A stretch of 64,000 nt of DNA from Phycisphaerae bacterium (lineage in GTDB: Bacteria > Planctomycetota > Phycisphaerae > Phycisphaerales > Phycisphaeraceae), in NCBI GenBank assembly GCA_030425705.1, contig JAUHZU010000001.1:496001-560000 (forward strand), read 5' to 3'. Positions 42,763 through 51,483 of the stretch are shown one piece after another. The position numbers and the translations under genes are program-made. Each line of letters opens with the position of its first letter. The stretch's first letter is position 1. The notes below the pieces were generated by a model. That model was not told the DNA's origin. It ran no database searches and worked only from the letters and a program-made list of their open reading frames with translations.

Positions 42763-44628
42763 ATGGAGCGAGAGCCCACCGCAGAATCCGCGCCGGACAT
42801 CCAGGCCGACCCCGAGACTGAACCCCGTGTCACCGGGCGCGGTTGCGGGGAGGCCCTGACCTGGCCGATCGGGGCCGCGTTCTTATCGGTCCTGGTCCTG
42901 ACCTTCGGGGCCGGCGTCTGGTGGATGTCGCAGAGCGCGGCGAAACAGTCGCAGGACGCCGCACTGGACCGGGCCGAGTCCATGGCCGACCAGCTCTCGG
43001 TGACCGCCGAGCCATTGCTCGCCGCGGGCGAGTTGTCCGCGGTCCGCCGGCTGCTGAGCGAGACCGCGCTGCAGAACGACTTGGATGTCTGCCAACTCAC
43101 GCTGTCCGACGGCCGCGCCCTCGTCGACGCCGATCAGGCAAAGCCGCAGATGACGGTCATCCCGGCGTCCTGGCCCTCGGCCGCGGTGGCCGAGCCGCAG
43201 TCGCGTGTTGTAGCGGGCCGGGCCTTCGTGACCCGCCCGGTGCCCGTGCCCGGCCGGGGCGACGCCGAGTTGCAGATCGAGATGGCGCTGCCCGTCGGCA
43301 CGGCGACGCTGGGCCCCGCGTTGCCGGGGGCCGGCGTGATCGGCGCGATCGGGCTGATCGGCATGCTGCTGGTCTACCGCAAGCTGCGTTCACGGCTGGG
43401 TGTGCTGACAATGATCCGCGGGGCGCTCCGCGATGCGGAAGCCGGCGCGGACCTCGATGGGCTGCGGCTAAACCCGAAGTGGTCGCACGAAGCGGCGGGG
43501 TGGAACCGGATCCTCGACCACCAGGCGGCCCGCACGCGCGAGGCCATCGACGAACAGATCGACAGCATCGGGCAGCGCGTCGGCAGCGGCGGGGCGCTGG
43601 AGGCCGGCTGCGACGGGCTCGGCCAGGGGCTGGCGGTCTTCGACGCGCTCGGGCACATGGCCTACGCCAACGGCGCCGCCTGCGCCGCGATGGGGTGGGA
43701 CCGCGACGAGGCCATCGGCGCACCGCTTACGAACATCGCGATCGAAGAAGACATCCAGGAGGCGGTGAGCCGGGCCTTCACCGGGCACGGCCCCGCCCGG
43801 GCCACGATCGAACGCGAACGCAAGGCCGGCGAGACAACCAACGTGCTCCGGCACACCGTGCGCCCGATCGGGACCGGTGAAACCGCCGGCGCGCTGCTGC
43901 TGATCGAGGACATCACCCAGCAGCGCGTCGCCGAGGCTTCGCGTCACGACTTTGTTGCGCAGGCCACCCACGAGCTGCGCACGCCGCTGACGAACATCCG
44001 CATGTACCTCGAGACCGCGCAGGAAGACGGCGCGGACGACATGGCCGTGATGAGCGAGTGCCTGAACGTGATCGGCCGTGAGTCGCAGCGGCTCGAGCGG
44101 CTGGTCGGCGAGATGCTCTCGGTCTCCGAGATCGAGGCCGGGGCGATCGCGCTGAAGCGGGACGACATCCGTCTGGACGCGCTGTTCAAGCAGCTCGAAG
44201 CCGACTTCGCGGCCCAGGCCGAGGAACAGAAGATCGACCTGACCTTCGACCTGCCGCCGAAGCTGCCGGTGGTGCAGGGCGACCGGGACAAGTTCGCGGT
44301 GGTCCTGCAGAACCTGCTGGGCAACGCCGTGAAGTACTCCCCCGACGGTGGGGAGGTCCGCGTGCATGTCGAGGCCGCCTCGGGCGAGCTGCGCATCGAG
44401 GTCTCCGACACGGGCATCGGCATCAGCGAGGAAGACCAGAAGCGTGTGTTCGAGAAGTTCACCCGCGCCAACGACCCGCGCATCGGCGACATCACCGGCT
44501 CGGGCCTGGGGCTCGCGCTCGCACGTGAGATCGTCCGGCTGCACGGCGGGGACCTCACCGTCGAGTCCGAACTCAACCAGGGCAGCACCTTCCGTGTCGT
44601 CCTGCCCATCCAGGGCGAGGGGGCCTAG
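42763..44628 (+). CDS. membrane sensor histidine kinase with PAS domain
   Basis: A 621-residue kinase. Two membrane segments (about residues 36-57 and 182-204) flank a periplasmic domain of some 125 residues. A PAS domain follows (LAVFDALGHMAYANGAACAA), then the dimerisation domain with phospho-accepting His403 in ATHELRTPLTNIRM, and a complete ATPase domain: N box QNLLGNAVKYSPDGG, DTGIGIS, EKFTRANDP and GSGLGLALAREIV. There is no attached receiver. GGAGG lies five bases before ATG 42763. The next gene, for a STAS protein, starts three bases after its stop, and then the secretion/pilus genes, so the kinase heads that operon. Confidence 0.93.
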   Translation: MEREPTAESAPDIQADPETEPRVTGRGCGEALTWPIGAAFLSVLVLTFGAGVWWMSQSAAKQSQDAALDRAESMADQLSVTAEPLLAAGELSAVRRLLSETALQNDLDVCQLTLSDGRALVDADQAKPQMTVIPASWPSAAVAEPQSRVVAGRAFVTRPVPVPGRGDAELQIEMALPVGTATLGPALPGAGVIGAIGLIGMLLVYRKLRSRLGVLTMIRGALRDAEAGADLDGLRLNPKWSHEAAGWNRILDHQAARTREAIDEQIDSIGQRVGSGGALEAGCDGLGQGLAVFDALGHMAYANGAACAAMGWDRDEAIGAPLTNIAIEEDIQEAVSRAFTGHGPARATIERERKAGETTNVLRHTVRPIGTGETAGALLLIEDITQQRVAEASRHDFVAQATHELRTPLTNIRMYLETAQEDGADDMAVMSECLNVIGRESQRLERLVGEMLSVSEIEAGAIALKRDDIRLDALFKQLEADFAAQAEEQKIDLTFDLPPKLPVVQGDRDKFAVVLQNLLGNAVKYSPDGGEVRVHVEAASGELRIEVSDTGIGISEEDQKRVFEKFTRANDPRIGDITGSGLGLALAREIVRLHGGDLTVESELNQGSTFRVVLPIQGEGA

Positions 44629-44631
44629 GCC

Positions 44632-44970
44632 GTGCCCGGACCGACCGAGATCCAACACGGCGCGGTGCTGGTGCTGCGGCCCGAGGGCCCGCTGGTCCAG
44701 GACGACGCGCAGGCGCTGCGGGACCGGGCGCTGCAGGCCGCGGGGCCGACGCTCGGCCGGCTCGCCATCGACATGGTCGAGGCGAAGTACGTCGACAGCG
44801 CCGGGCTGGAAGCCATGCTCGACATCGCCGAGAAGCTGGCCGGCTGCGGGCAGACGCTCCGGCTGGCGGGCACGGTCCCGACCGTCCGCGAGGTGCTGGA
44901 GATCACCGGGCTGTCCCAGCGTTTCGAGTACCACGACGACACGACCGCCGCGGTCAGGAGTTTCCTTTGA
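44632..44970 (+). CDS. STAS domain protein (anti-sigma factor antagonist-like)
   Basis: A 112-residue single STAS domain. It begins at GTG 44632, with GAGGGGG upstream. The conserved phosphorylatable serine motif is AKYVDSAGLEAMLDIAEKL, as in SpoIIAA-type antagonists, which in other bacteria are switched by a serine kinase and phosphatase. It is the second gene of the secretion/pilus operon and its stop codon overlaps the GspE start (TTGA), so it is coupled to it. No anti-sigma or serine kinase gene is adjacent, so the partner is unknown. It may regulate the machinery or the kinase. Confidence 0.85.
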   Translation: MPGPTEIQHGAVLVLRPEGPLVQDDAQALRDRALQAAGPTLGRLAIDMVEAKYVDSAGLEAMLDIAEKLAGCGQTLRLAGTVPTVREVLEITGLSQRFEYHDDTTAAVRSFL

Positions 44971-46736
44971 AGCTTCGTGCCCCCCAGAAACGGCTCGGCG
45001 AACTACTGATCGACGCGGGCCTGCTCACCGACGAGCAGCTCGCGCAGGCGCTGACCCTGCAGAAGCGCGGCGGCCGGATGCTCGGCGACGTGCTGACCGA
45101 GGAGGGGATGGTCTCCGGCTCGGCGTTGGTGAACGTGTTGGCCGATCAGCTCGGGATCCGGGGCGTCACGCTGCGTCCGGGCCTGATCGACACGTCGCTG
45201 CTGACGCAGATCGGGCAGGAAGAAGCCATGCGGCTCAAGGCCGTGCCGATGTTCCGTGTTCGGGACACGATGACCGTGGCGATGGCGCAGCCCCAGTCCC
45301 TGCCGACGATCGACCGTCTTCGGCAGCTCACGGGGTGCAAGATCCGCCCGGTGTTGGCGCTGCCCAAGAACATCGAGAACTTCATCGAGCGCCACGCGGG
45401 CGAGAACCTCGATGTCGACGACTTCCTGGCCAAGCTCAGCCAGTCGGACAACGTCGAGGTCATCGAGCGTGAAGACACCAACGACGAACCCGCCGCGAAC
45501 CTGGACCGGCTGATCGAGGGCAGCCCGATCGTCAACCTCGTCAATGTGGCGCTGCTCCAGGCCGTGAAGGACGGCGCCAGCGACATCCACATCGAGCCCG
45601 ACCGGAAAGGCACCCGGATCCGGTACCGCATCGACGGGGTGATGCGAGAGCTGATGAAGCCGCCCGCCGGGATGCACGCCGCGATCGTGTCGCGTGTCAA
45701 GGTCGTCGGCAAGATGGACATCGCCGAGAAACGCCTGCCCCAGGAAGGCCGTGTGCGGATCGTGGCCGAGGGCCGGGACGTGGACCTGCGCGTCTCGTCG
45801 ATCCCGACGCTGCTGGGCGAGAAGCTGGTCATCCGCCTGCTGGACAAGTCGAACCTGAACGTGCGGATGGAGCAGCTGGGCTTCCGAGCCGAGGCGCTGA
45901 CGACCTTCCGCCGGATGCTGCGACAGCCGTACGGCCTCGTGCTGGTCACCGGCCCGACGGGCAGCGGCAAAACGACAACGCTCTACTCCGCGCTCGACCT
46001 GTTGCGTGGGCCGGAGGTCAACCTGGTGACCGTCGAAGACCCCGTCGAGTACCAGATGGACCTGATCAATCAGATCCACGTCAACGACGCGGTGGGGCTG
46101 ACGTTCGGCAGAGCGCTGCGCTCGATCCTGCGGCAGGACCCGGACATCATCATGGTCGGCGAGATCCGCGACGAGGAGACCGCGCGTGTCGCCGTGCAGG
46201 CCGCGCTAACTGGCCACCTGGTGCTCGCGACGCTGCACACCAACGATGCGCCGGGCGCCGTGTCTCGCCTGCTGGATATGGGGATCGAGTCGTACCTGCT
46301 CTCGGGCGCGTTGGTGGGCGTGGTCGCGCAGCGGCTGGCGCGCAAGGTCTGCCCCGAGTGCCAGACGAAGTATTACCCCGATCCGGAGATCCTCGCCGAG
46401 GCGGGCATCCCCGACAAGGTCGGGCGTGCCTTCCGCAAGGGCGCGGGCTGCCGGGCGTGTCACGACACCGGGTTCAAGGGTCGGGTCGGCGTGTACGAGG
46501 TGATGGAAGCGACCTCGCCGATCCGCCGTCTGATCCACCGCGCCGCCGCGGCGCACGAGCTGCGTGACAAGGCCAAGGCCGAGGGCGGCACGACCCTTCA
46601 GGAAGAGGGTGTCGCGTTGGCGCTGTCGGGCGCGACCTCGCTGGAAGAGATCATCCGCGTCACCCGGATCGAGGGGATCGAGCTCGAGTCGGACGCGGCT
46701 GCGGACGGCCCGGGTGAAGGGAAGGTGGCGGCATGA
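44967..46736 (+). CDS. GspE/PilB family secretion and pilus assembly ATPase
   Basis: A 589-residue hexameric ATPase. The N-terminal MshEN domain (KRLGELLIDAGLLTDEQLAQ) is followed by the catalytic half: Walker A GPTGSGKTTTLYSALD, Asp box VEDPVEYQMDLINQIHVN, Walker B DPDIIMVGEIRDEETA and His box TLHTNDAPGAVSRLL. The zinc-binding tetracysteine is CPEC and CRAC with about 40 residues between. It powers assembly of pseudopilins or pili at the inner membrane. The start is TTG 44967, six bases after AGGAG, overlapping the STAS stop. Confidence 0.96.
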   Translation: MKLRAPQKRLGELLIDAGLLTDEQLAQALTLQKRGGRMLGDVLTEEGMVSGSALVNVLADQLGIRGVTLRPGLIDTSLLTQIGQEEAMRLKAVPMFRVRDTMTVAMAQPQSLPTIDRLRQLTGCKIRPVLALPKNIENFIERHAGENLDVDDFLAKLSQSDNVEVIEREDTNDEPAANLDRLIEGSPIVNLVNVALLQAVKDGASDIHIEPDRKGTRIRYRIDGVMRELMKPPAGMHAAIVSRVKVVGKMDIAEKRLPQEGRVRIVAEGRDVDLRVSSIPTLLGEKLVIRLLDKSNLNVRMEQLGFRAEALTTFRRMLRQPYGLVLVTGPTGSGKTTTLYSALDLLRGPEVNLVTVEDPVEYQMDLINQIHVNDAVGLTFGRALRSILRQDPDIIMVGEIRDEETARVAVQAALTGHLVLATLHTNDAPGAVSRLLDMGIESYLLSGALVGVVAQRLARKVCPECQTKYYPDPEILAEAGIPDKVGRAFRKGAGCRACHDTGFKGRVGVYEVMEATSPIRRLIHRAAAAHELRDKAKAEGGTTLQEEGVALALSGATSLEEIIRVTRIEGIELESDAAADGPGEGKVAA

Positions 46737-47977
46737 AGCTCGCGTACCAGGCCATCAACCAGCAGGGCGTCGCGGTCAACGACCGGCTCGAAGCGGCGAG
46801 TATCGAGGAGGCGTCCGAGTCGCTGCGTTCGCGCGGGCTGTTCGTCACCGAGATCCTGCCCGAAGAAGAATCGAGCACGTCGTCCGCGAAATCGGGCACC
46901 GGCGCGGCAGGCGGGGCCCGCAAGGGCGGGAAGACCCGCCGTCTGCGCGAGGTGGCGATGTTCTCGCGTCAGCTGCAGGTCCTGGTCTCGACCGGCACGC
47001 CGCTGGCCGATGCCGTCGCCGCGCTCGAGCGACAGACCCGGGAGGGCGCGTTCCGCAGCGTCATCGCCACGATCCGCCGCGACGTCGAAGAGGGCTCGCC
47101 CCTGAGTCTGGCGCTCGCGCAGCACCCGGCCTACTTCGACGAGGTCTACCGCAACGTCGTGCTGGCCGGCGAATCCTCCGGCTCGCTCGACGGGATGCTC
47201 GACCGCCTGGCAACGCTCAGCCGGAAGCAGGCCCAGCTCCGCGGGCAGCTCACCGGCGCGATGGTGTACCCCGCGCTGCTGATCGTGATCTCGATCACGG
47301 TGACGGTGATCATGCTGACGCTGGTGCTCCCGCGGTTTACCGGCTTGTTCGAGACCTTAGATGCGCCGCTGCCCGCGACCACCGAAGCGCTCATGTGGGC
47401 GTCGGGGCTGCTGCGTGCGTACTGGTGGGCGTTCGTGCTGGTCCTCGCGGCCGGGGCGGGCGGGATGGTCGGCTGGCTGCGCAGCGAGCAGGGCGCGCGC
47501 TGGTGGGACCGGGTCCTGGTCTCGGTGCCGAAGGTGTCGGTGCTGACGCGCTCGTTCGCTACGGCCAAGATCGCTCGCCTCATGGGCGTGCTCGTCGAGT
47601 GCAACATCCCGCTGCTCGAAGCGATCCAGCTCTCGCAGAAGGCGACCGGCAACAGCGTCTACACGGAGCTGATGCAGCAGGCCGAGCAGACCGTCGTCAG
47701 CGGCGAGCTCGCCAGCTCCGCGTTCAGCGATCCGAAGCTGATCGACCCGGCGTTCTACGAAGCGGTCCGCAACGGCGAGCAGTCCGGCAAGCTCGGGCCG
47801 CTGCTGCTGACCGTCGCCGACTTCCTGGACGAGGACAACGATGTCCGCCTGCGCTCGGCCACGAGCCTGATCGAGCCGTTGATCCTGATCGTGCTTGGCC
47901 TGGTGGTCGGTGGGATCGCGATCAGCATGTTCCTGCCGTTGTTTGACCTGACCGCGACCGCGGGGGGGGCCGGCTGA
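46733..47977 (+). CDS. GspF/PilC family inner-membrane platform protein
   Basis: A 414-residue integral membrane protein with the duplicated GspF domain. Motifs are REVAMFSRQLQVLVSTGTPL and VLTRSFATAKIARLMGVLVE at the start of each repeat. Membrane segments are near residues 170-200 (MVYPALLIVISITVTVIML) and the C-terminus (LILIVLGLVVGGIAISMFLP). It forms the platform that links the ATPase to the pilus or pseudopilus. Start ATG overlaps the GspE stop (ATGA). Confidence 0.95.
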   Translation: MKLAYQAINQQGVAVNDRLEAASIEEASESLRSRGLFVTEILPEEESSTSSAKSGTGAAGGARKGGKTRRLREVAMFSRQLQVLVSTGTPLADAVAALERQTREGAFRSVIATIRRDVEEGSPLSLALAQHPAYFDEVYRNVVLAGESSGSLDGMLDRLATLSRKQAQLRGQLTGAMVYPALLIVISITVTVIMLTLVLPRFTGLFETLDAPLPATTEALMWASGLLRAYWWAFVLVLAAGAGGMVGWLRSEQGARWWDRVLVSVPKVSVLTRSFATAKIARLMGVLVECNIPLLEAIQLSQKATGNSVYTELMQQAEQTVVSGELASSAFSDPKLIDPAFYEAVRNGEQSGKLGPLLLTVADFLDEDNDVRLRSATSLIEPLILIVLGLVVGGIAISMFLPLFDLTATAGGAG

Positions 47978-49032
47978 TGAAGCACTGGGCACGGCAACCC
48001 GGGTTGATCGGGCTGGACATCGGGCGGCGGACGGTCAAGGCCGCGCAGCTCACCCGCCGTGGGAAACGGTGGGCGTCGCACGCCTTGGCGGTGTTCGCGC
48101 GTCGGCAGGCCGACGCGCCGGTCTCTGAGAACGAGGCGGTGTACATCGCCGACGTGCTCCGTCGGCGCGGGTTCCGCGGCGGGCGGGTCGCGTTGTCCGC
48201 GCCGCAGGAGGCGCTGGTCTCGTCGCTGCTGGAGCTGCCGCCCGCTAATGCCTCGGTCCCGCGCGAACGGATCGTGCGGATGGAGATCGCCCGGGTCCAG
48301 CGGGTCGCGCCGGACGGGCTGACCTGCTGCTGGTCGGAGCTGCCGTCCAGCGAACACGCCGGGACGAGCACGCAGGCGCTGTGCTGGGGCCTGGTGCATG
48401 AGAAGGCCGCGCCGCTGATCGACACACTCGGGCGTGCGGGGCTTGAGGCCACGCGCGTCGAGCCCGGGTCGATCGCGTTGCAACGCGGCTGTGCGCAGAT
48501 GTTGTCCGCCGCGGACCGGATCTCGGCCATCGCGGACCTCGGCGCCGGCGGTGTCCGGCTCGTGCTGCTGCACCAGGGCCGGGTGGTCCACGAACGCCTG
48601 CTGCCCGACTGCGGCGCGTCCGCCCTGGTCGCGGCGCTCTCCGAGAAGCTGGAGACCCCGCCGGTCCTGGCCGAGCGGGCGATGCACCGGTTCGGGGTCG
48701 ACAAGGAGGCGGCGGGCACGGCGTTGGCCGTGGAAACCGCGTCCACGATCAACAACCTGGTCGACAACATGATCGAGCAGGTCTCGCTGTCGTTCTCGTT
48801 CGTCAGCCACCAATACCCCAGCGCCGAGCTCGGGCCGCTGCTGCTGACGGGCGGGATCGCGGGCCTGCCGGGCCTCGCCGCCGCGATGGCCGAGGGGATG
48901 GAGCTGCAGGTCGTACCGATCACGCCCGGCGTTGTCGTGGATGCGGTGGATGTCACGTCGGACTCGCTCGACGCGTCGCTGCTGACCGCGATCGGGCTGG
49001 CGATGGGGCAGGGGGTGAGCCATGGCCGATAG
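47977..49032 (+). CDS. PilM-like actin-fold pilus assembly protein
   Basis: A 351-residue protein of the PilM/GspL-cytoplasmic family. It starts GLIGLDIGRRTVKAAQLTRR, an actin-like ATP-binding motif, with a second motif at ISAIADLGAGGVRLVLLHQG and a third at LGPLLLTGGIAGLPGLAAAM. PilM binds the short N-terminal tail of PilN at the membrane. Start and stop codons of this gene and the preceding one share a base (TGATG). The next gene encodes PilN and starts within its C-terminal codons. Confidence 0.88.
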   Translation: MKHWARQPGLIGLDIGRRTVKAAQLTRRGKRWASHALAVFARRQADAPVSENEAVYIADVLRRRGFRGGRVALSAPQEALVSSLLELPPANASVPRERIVRMEIARVQRVAPDGLTCCWSELPSSEHAGTSTQALCWGLVHEKAAPLIDTLGRAGLEATRVEPGSIALQRGCAQMLSAADRISAIADLGAGGVRLVLLHQGRVVHERLLPDCGASALVAALSEKLETPPVLAERAMHRFGVDKEAAGTALAVETASTINNLVDNMIEQVSLSFSFVSHQYPSAELGPLLLTGGIAGLPGLAAAMAEGMELQVVPITPGVVVDAVDVTSDSLDASLLTAIGLAMGQGVSHGR

Positions 49033-49615
49033 CAACCTCCTGCCGCGGCGGTATCTGGAACAACGGGCGACGCGCTCGGCCCGCCGGCTCTGGGCGGCGC
49101 TGGTCGTGTGCTGTGCCGTCGGCACGGCGAGCGCGGTGGGCTGGTCCCTGATGGAGAGCGCTCCCGCGGGGACCGAGGGGTACGTCCAGCAGCTCGCACA
49201 GATCGAACACCGACACGAGGCCTCGCGTCAAGAGGCCTCGGCGCTGGCGTCTCAGCTCGCGGCGGACCAGCGGGAGAGCGCCGCGATCGACGCGGTGGCC
49301 GGCCAGCCGGACTGGCGGGGCCTGCTGCTGCGGATCGCGGGTGTGCTGGGCGACCGCGCGATGCTGACCGCCTGCCGGTTCGGCGCGGGCGACACGCTGC
49401 GCCTCCCGCCGGAGGCCGGGCCCGACGCGAGCGACCCGTCGTCGGCGTGGCTGGTGTTGGGCGGCGTCGCGCAGGCCTACCAGGACGTGCCCGCGTTGGT
49501 GCTTCGTCTCGAGGAGATGGGGCTGTTTAGCCGGGTTGTGCTGATTGAAACGACGCCCCAGGCGTTTGGTGGCGAAGAACGTATCGGCTTCCGCATCGCC
49601 TGCCGCGCCCGCTAA
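49022..49615 (+). CDS. PilN-like inner-membrane assembly protein
   Basis: A 197-residue protein with a cytoplasmic tail that starts MADSNLLPRRYLEQR, the typical PilN tail (NLLP) that PilM binds. It has one membrane segment (LWAALVVCCAVGTASAVGW), a coiled coil (QIEHRHEASRQEASALASQL) and a C-terminal ferredoxin-like domain. It overlaps the PilM gene by 11 bases. It forms a dimer with PilO across the membrane. Confidence 0.82.
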   Translation: MADSNLLPRRYLEQRATRSARRLWAALVVCCAVGTASAVGWSLMESAPAGTEGYVQQLAQIEHRHEASRQEASALASQLAADQRESAAIDAVAGQPDWRGLLLRIAGVLGDRAMLTACRFGAGDTLRLPPEAGPDASDPSSAWLVLGGVAQAYQDVPALVLRLEEMGLFSRVVLIETTPQAFGGEERIGFRIACRAR

Positions 49616-49629
49616 CGATAAGAACGAAG

Positions 49630-50196
49630 ATGGCTCTGGACACCAACATGCTGTCGGGCGCGAAGCTGACCCACGCGGTGGGGGCCGTGCTGTGCCTGTC
49701 GCTGCTCGGCACGGGCTACCAGTTCGGTGTCCGGCCGATGCTGTCGCAGGGCAAGACGCCCGCGGACTGGGCCGCCGAGGTCGACGACGCGCAGGCCGAG
49801 GCCGCGCTGCAAGAAGCCACGGTGCAGCGGCTGTCGCGCGAGCTGGAGATGAGCCAACGCGAGCTCGCGTCGCGCCCGATGCAGTTGCTCGCGGCCTCCG
49901 AGGTGAACCGTCGGCTCGCGGCGCTGTCGGACCTGGCGGAGGCACACGGCCTGACGCTCGCGAGCAGCCAGCCGGGCACCGAGACCGCGCTGACCTACTA
50001 CGCCTACGTCCCGATCACGCTGGGGGGGCAGGGCGGGTTCGCCCAGGTCGTGGGGTTCCTGGGCGCGCTCAGCGAGACCTTCCCCGATGTCGGGGTGCAC
50101 GCCTTCGACATGACCCGCGGGCAGGTCGCCGGCGGCCGGTTCACCCTGACCCTGAACTGGTACGTCCGGCCGTCACAGACCGCGGTCGCGAACTAA
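49630..50196 (+). CDS. PilO-like inner-membrane assembly protein
   Basis: A 188-residue bitopic protein. A membrane segment is near residues 15-30 (VGAVLCLSLLGTGYQFGV), then a coiled coil (AEAALQEATVQRLSRELEMS) and a globular domain with LTYYAYVPITLGGQGGFAQV. The order matches PilO, the partner of PilN. Directly downstream of the PilN gene by 14 bases and upstream of the PilP/GspC-like gene. Confidence 0.8.
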   Translation: MALDTNMLSGAKLTHAVGAVLCLSLLGTGYQFGVRPMLSQGKTPADWAAEVDDAQAEAALQEATVQRLSRELEMSQRELASRPMQLLAASEVNRRLAALSDLAEAHGLTLASSQPGTETALTYYAYVPITLGGQGGFAQVVGFLGALSETFPDVGVHAFDMTRGQVAGGRFTLTLNWYVRPSQTAVAN

Positions 50197-50211
50197 CCCG
50201 AGGACGACGCG

Positions 50212-50793
50212 ATGAGCAAGAAGCTGACCCGCCAACGCAAGTGGCTGCTGGGTGTGATGGGCTTGGGGATCGCCGCGGTGGTCGTCGACCGCACGCTGAT
50301 GGGCGACCCGACGGCCGCGAACGCCTCGTCTGCCGCGGCCGACTCCGAAGCGCTGCTGATCGACGCCGCCGATCGTGAAGCGGACGCGCCTGTACCCGTG
50401 GCAGCCCCGGTCGCGCCGGGCGAGGGCCCGCTGGACCTCAGCGACTTCTCCGAACGGCTCGCGGGCCTGACGCCGCTGGGCCAGGACGCCAGCGCCGATC
50501 GGGCCGACGCGTTCGCGCCGCCGGCCGCGTGGGTGGTTCAGCCGCTCGCACAGCCCGAACCCGGTGAGCCGCAGGCCGTGTCTGCCGTCCTTACCCCCGC
50601 CGAGTTCGAGCGGCGGCACGAGCTCAACGGCACGATGCGGGCCGACGGCATGCAGATCGCCGTGCTCGACACCAAGCCGTACCGCGTCGGGCAGATCGTC
50701 GATGGCTACGTCCTGCGGCACGTCGCGAGCCGGCTGGCCGTGTGGGAGTGTCAGGAGACCGGCGAATCGGTCGTGCTGCGGGAGTCCGAATAA
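50212..50793 (+). CDS. PilP/GspC-like assembly protein
   Basis: A 193-residue protein with a membrane segment (WLLGVMGLGIAAVVVDRTL) near the N-terminus, a long Ala/Pro/Asp-rich linker and a small C-terminal beta domain. The C-terminal stretch LNGTMRADGMQIAVLDTKPY followed by VGQIVDGYVLRHVASRLAVW resembles the GspC HR domain or PilP, which contacts the secretin. It is not a lipoprotein, unlike most PilP proteins, so GspC-like is the better name. It closes the assembly part of the operon. Confidence 0.65.
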   Translation: MSKKLTRQRKWLLGVMGLGIAAVVVDRTLMGDPTAANASSAAADSEALLIDAADREADAPVPVAAPVAPGEGPLDLSDFSERLAGLTPLGQDASADRADAFAPPAAWVVQPLAQPEPGEPQAVSAVLTPAEFERRHELNGTMRADGMQIAVLDTKPYRVGQIVDGYVLRHVASRLAVWECQETGESVVLRESE

Positions 50794-50930
50794 CGCGATT
50801 ATGCGGGTTCTTGTCGGCCTGGATTAAGCCGGCCATGCGACACGCCGATGCACGGGGTAGGCCCTTGGATAGGCCCGGAACGAACTGCCCGCGGGGGCGC
50901 ACATCACCCACTATGTCCTGGAGGCATCCC

Positions 50931-51413
50931 ATGCAGACCGCCCTGACTCACCGCCGCGCCGCCGGCTTCAGTTTGATCGAACTCGTCATCGTCGTGGTGA
51001 TCATCGGGATCATCGGCGCGATCGCCATCCCCCGCCTCAGCCGCGGTGCGGCCGGCGCGAACGACTCGGCCCTGGTCGGTGACTTGGCCGTGCTCCGCAA
51101 CGCGATCGACCTCTACGCCACCGAGCACGGCGGGACCTACCCGACCATCGGCGACATCGCCGACCAGCTCACGCAGTACACCGACGCGGACGGCGACACC
51201 TCCGCGACCAAGACCGCGACGCATATCTACGGCCCCTACATCCGTAAGATCCCCGCCCTGGTGGTAGGTGCCGAATCCGGCAGCAACACCTTCACCGCGA
51301 CGGCGGGCACCTCCGGCTTCGGCTGGGTCTACGATCAGGCGACCGGTGAGATTCATGCCAACACCGGCGCCGCTGAAAAAGACGCTTCGGGTACCGCGTA
51401 CAGCGCGTACTAA
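50931..51413 (+). CDS. GspG-type major pseudopilin (first copy)
   Basis: A 160-residue pseudopilin. The prepilin peptidase site is in AAGFSLIELVIVVVIIGIIG (cleavage after the Gly), with the Glu at position 5 of the mature protein. The globular half contains LRNAIDLYATEHGGTYPTIG, IYGPYIRKIPALVVG and FGWVYDQATGEIHAN. GGAGG (50920-50924) lies six bases before ATG 50931. A strong terminator follows 31 bases after the stop codon, so this gene can be expressed at a higher level than those below. It is a duplicate of the next gene. Confidence 0.93.
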   Translation: MQTALTHRRAAGFSLIELVIVVVIIGIIGAIAIPRLSRGAAGANDSALVGDLAVLRNAIDLYATEHGGTYPTIGDIADQLTQYTDADGDTSATKTATHIYGPYIRKIPALVVGAESGSNTFTATAGTSGFGWVYDQATGEIHANTGAAEKDASGTAYSAY

Positions 51414-51444
51414 AAATCAGGCGGTCCGACGCCACCGAACACTC

Positions 51445-51483
51445 GGCCGCCGATGGGTTCCCGCAACCCCGGCGGCCTTTTCT
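51445..51483 (+). terminator. intrinsic terminator between the two GspG-type genes
   Basis: GGCCGCC (51445-51451) pairs with GGCGGCC (51471-51477), and an inner stem GGGTT with AACCC lies within, followed by TTTTCT. The start codon of the next pseudopilin comes immediately after the T-run (51484) or 15 bases later (51499). Confidence 0.85.
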
